A DNA stretch of 64,000 bases from positions 45,041,527-45,105,526 of the forward strand of contig OZ020514.1 of NCBI GenBank assembly GCA_963971425.1. Reading direction: 5' to 3'. The stretch comes from Bryoerythrophyllum caledonicum. Its lineage: Eukaryota; Streptophyta; Bryopsida; Pottiales; Pottiaceae. Numbering within the stretch: the stretch's first letter is position 1; each line of letters opens with the position of its first letter. Shown piece by piece: positions 60,791 through 64,000 of the stretch. The translations under genes were made by a program, and so were the position numbers. The notes beneath the pieces were generated by a model. It was given only the letters and a program-made list of their open reading frames with translations. It did not search any database and was not told the DNA's origin.

Positions 60791-63700
60791 ATGGCTTTTT
60801 CTATTCCATCGGCATTGTCTTCCATGGCCATTCTACGTGCCGTTGGAACTGGCTGTTCTATTGCCTATCCTTTGAACGAGGAGGGTTTTGCTACTGTTAC
60901 CAGTGCTGCGTTAAGTATTCGATTTTGTTTTCAGAAGAGTATTTGTGTCGAGGAGGAGGTCTATGACGATGATTGTTTGTCTCTGCTTTACACCATACCA
61001 AATCCGCCCATAGTGAAGGATATATTTGAGAAGGAATGGAAACTTGGCAAGGGTCGGTATAGAGTATATGGTTGCATAGATTTACAGATTAATTTGTCAT
61101 CGGTTGATCTTACCCCTCGTCAGTCCACAACGTGTAGTATGCAGACTCCTCCTCAACTTGGAGTGGAGGTCAAGATTGAGCCCGGCACTGAGTCAGTCAT
61201 CAATCTCTCTTCAGACGACGAGGACACTGCGCCTCCTTTGTACCCCCTGAAGTTAAGTGTCCCTATGTCGTGTCGTCGTCGTCCCGTTACGCCAACTTAT
61301 CAACCACCCAAGTCTTGTCTCCCAAAAGAGCAAATGATTTCTGGTATTGTCAGTGTTATCGCCGGTCTGAAGAGGCTGTCCACCCATGCCGGCGGCAAGA
61401 ATCCGCTGAAGACACTGATCTTCAACGCCATTCTACACCGGCAAGTGAGCTGTCTTCCCGCCGAGTTCAACCATGATGCAATATTCGAACTGCCGCCCGC
61501 CCCACTAACGGAGTCATCTACTCAAGCACGTAACATGTATGGGATGGACAAGCGATATGATGGACACGTCTCGACAAAGACGATCACGACAAACATCATC
61601 AACGACGACGGCCTGCACTTTCGGACTTCGAAGTGTGTCGGTCATCTGCAATGCGACAACGTCGACTGCATGTACCTTGAGCAAGTTAATCGAATATCGG
61701 ACGTGAACGAGAGAAAGTTTGAAGGAACGATTGCGATGACTTTAGAGGCCGGTCAGAGAGCCCCTAAAATCACGCTACTTTGCAAGATCTGAGGAGTTCC
61801 ACCAACATGTATTGCCACGTGTGATGCTGTGGTGTACTACGTTTTTGGTAAGCGCAACTGCACCCGTGCATGTATTCACTTAGGCGTACACGACCATCCC
61901 GTTGAAATAGATGATTACACTGATGTAAAGGAGAAGATCACTAGTCTAATTAGTGAGCAGGTAGAAAAAACTCCGTGTGCAACCAAAAGTGCCATCATAT
62001 TGGAGGCGAGGAAGGAGCTCCTTGGATAGTTCTTGCTCCGCGAAGAAGGCGACCCCCGGAAGATCTTGACTGTGGAGGAGTTAGCTCCCTTCTTAGACAA
62101 ATGCAAAGACATGGGTTCTCCAAGCATCCGAAACAAGGTGGTTACATTCCGGTACCTAAAGAGGTACGGTGTCATGGACGCCAAATTGAAACTTCGCTCG
62201 GTGAGTACCTGGGCATTTGTGCAGAACAGCAAATTCCCAAGTCAAGGTTCGGAACATGCTGTGGGAGAAGAATACAAGGTCTTCATCTTCAAGATGTCAG
62301 AGGTCGGGCCGGGATCTGACGTTGACCTTGTGAAGCGGATGCAACCGGGCAATGATCTGGATAATGCGTGGATGATGTTCGATCACGTCAAGCGCCTGAC
62401 GGACTGGACAACAATAGGATGTCACGTCTACGACGCTACGTACTACAGGGTGATGACCATCGCTATCAGTGACTTGATGTCGGAGGATAAGGATGCTCAG
62501 ATGCTTTTCTGGAATAACCTCAATGATGTCATGCGTCGACACGGAGTGAAGAAGCCGGACTTCAAGGGATTCATGGCGGACGGTGCTCAGGCCAATAGGA
62601 ATGCGGTAAGAGCTGTCTACGGGGGTGGCGACGTCATGGCGGACAAGGAGCGTACATGCCTATTTCACTATATGTAGAGTATGATCAAGTACACAGAAAA
62701 ATGGATTGTTGAGGAATTTCAAGAGCAGCACAAGAGCCTCGGTAAACAATATAGGGAAGCAACAACTATGGAGGACGCTGACCGATTGTATGACGCGCTT
62801 CAGGCATGGTACATGATATCAGGAGCTGTGTCTGAAAAGGGGCTTGAGGCCATGTCAAACTGGATTGCATGGTGGCACTTTAGGTACCGTCAATGGGGCG
62901 GGTTCATGACCTTGGTATGGCATGCGCACTCTTTCTCTCAATATTGATCACTCTTACTCCATTTCTTTCTTCGTCCTTGGTTCCTGACATTATCGTTCAA
63001 CTTTTGCAGAATATTTCCATTGACGAACTAGCCGAGATGCCTTCTTGCAACCTAGCGGAGACCGTGCACAACAAGTGGAAGCAAGCCTCTGGGGACCAAG
63101 GGGCAGACCCATACGTCGCCACTGTAGACGACTACATCCACAGATTCTTGCAAGTTGTTAACTACCACCAATTCCTGAAAGGCGATGTTGGTGGGACCGG
63201 ACCTAGCAAAGAAGAAGTGAAGCTTAGGGTGGCCAAGAGAAAAGCTCAAAGGACAGGCGACACCAGTGTCCTGAAGGAGTCCATGTTGCAAATGCCCGAG
63301 GCAGAGGAATTCTGTACCCGCACAACAAACAAGGCTGGGGAAGAGGTGTTTGGTTCACGGAAGCGTAAGCCAAACATGCCAATTGGTGCCGATGACGAGT
63401 CACATCAACCGGATAAGGTGAATTTTTCTCGCCCTCGACATTCTGTAGGACCCTTGGGAACTTCTTCAGATCCACTGCCCATTATCAATGAAGACGGTGG
63501 CATTGGTGATGACGACGGTGTCTATGCCGACGACGACGTCCTTAAATATGATGTCTATTATGTACGACCGGCACATGTGTCACCAATGGCGACTCTGGCT
63601 CGAAGAGCTGGTTTGCGGCGCGTCACAGCGGTGGAAGAGACTCATGCTGAATTGACAGAGTGGCATATCGCCCACTTGTCAAAGAATTCTGCCAAGAAAT

Positions 63701-64000
63701 GTTTTGAGCAACGCACAAAAACAAGGACAAAATGTGAAGAGAGGATTGTGAGAGGTGGAAAGGCAACCCTGGCACCAACATACACAGGTTTTTACCATCA
63801 CCCGAAGAAGAATGTCTTGGAAACCATGGATTTCTACTTCTGCAATGATGACATCGAAAGGATACGAGGCGTGTGTGGGTGGTTCAATACAAGAAGGGCG
63901 TCGATAGGCCTCCGATCCCGGACGTATGGCCTGTCATAGTGGGTACTAATCTGACCCGTGGGGAGATTGAGGATCTGGAAGCGACTGGATTTCAACTCCC
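60791..64000 (+). pseudogene. MULE-type transposase with Cys/His zinc-binding N-terminal domain (runs off window)
   Basis: One frame runs from 60725 to 62947, broken by stops at 61790, 62027 and 62675. I prefer the ATG at 60791 (CCATGG context). After an acidic/Ser-rich N-terminus comes a zinc-finger-like segment (CVGHLQCDNVDCMYL, then RNCTRACIHLGVHDHPVEID), as in FLYWCH/GCM1-WRKY fingers of MULE transposases. Next is the DDE domain: IGCHVYDATYYRVMTIAISD (first Asp), FKGFMADGAQANRNAVRAVY (second Asp) and TCLFHYM (C-x2-H before the helical insert). A new frame after an acceptor-like TTTTGCAG (63009) reads DELAEMPSCNLAETVHNKWK and an acidic C-terminal region. Near 63900 another shift leads to PPIPDVWPVIVGTNLTRGEI at the edge. 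It moves DNA elements by cut-and-paste. This copy is inactive. Confidence 0.75.

Overview
The window looks like nuclear DNA of a streptophyte green organism, and it is built almost entirely of transposable-element sequence. Degenerate TTTAGGG (plant-type telomere) repeats lie at 29.9-30.0 kb. Introns have clear GT..AG ends, long AT-rich stretches separate the coding relics, and a 200-base N gap interrupts the assembly. The protein types (DUF7869-like proteins, protein-kinase-like relics in element contexts, LINEs with an RNase H domain) fit a charophyte alga such as Chara. That species guess is an inference from family content. I recognise no intact housekeeping gene, tRNA or rRNA.

Layout. 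0-0.9 kb (+): 3' part of an LTR-type element with a gag-like ORF; a second copy lies inverted at 44.6-47.3 kb. 1.9-2.7 kb (+): tail of a Ty1/copia element (RNase H relic, polypurine tract, 311-bp LTR). 3.9-11.2 kb (-), 'element C': a broken multi-exon gene of unknown family, an FCP1/NIF-type HAD phosphatase relic at its 3' side, and an array of 19-bp palindromes (TATCCTCGAGTCGAGGATA type) upstream and in introns. 11.2-16.2 kb: CA-rich and AT-rich DNA. 16.2-24.1 kb, 'element D': a protein-kinase-like pseudogene (+) and a convergent coiled-coil-protein pseudogene (-), each beside a GC-rich GGCCGTCCGCC promoter-like block, with a truncated LINE inserted between them. 25-29.3 kb, 'element A': a DUF7869 pseudogene (-) flanked by short palindromic repeats. 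30.4-43 kb (-): a nearly complete non-LTR retrotransposon (ORF1; ORF2 with a low-complexity leader, a 2A-like peptide, an extra domain, endonuclease, reverse transcriptase and RNase H; a (TTC)n tail), interrupted by a few stops and frameshifts. 44.6-48.5 kb (-): the gag-like element and minisatellites. 49-58.6 kb, 'element B': a spliced gene (-) with a ParB-like domain, a basic coiled coil and a beta-class DNA methyltransferase fold. It is flanked on one side by the same 69-71 bp palindromic repeat seen in element A, and on the other by eight copies of a CCTCGTATACGAGG palindrome in ~295-bp repeats. 59.4-59.9 kb: a small basic-protein gene fragment. 60.8-64 kb (+): a MULE-type transposase pseudogene running off the window.

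The most unusual signal is that elements A, B and C each carry an array of near-perfect palindromes upstream of their minus-strand gene. All share a CTCG-n-CGAG core, but each has its own outer sequence. In C the spacing is exactly 63 bp although the spacers have diverged; in A it is exactly 47 bp. Together with the ParB-like plus DNA-methyltransferase protein of B, this suggests mobile elements with dedicated sequence-specific DNA-binding or modification systems.
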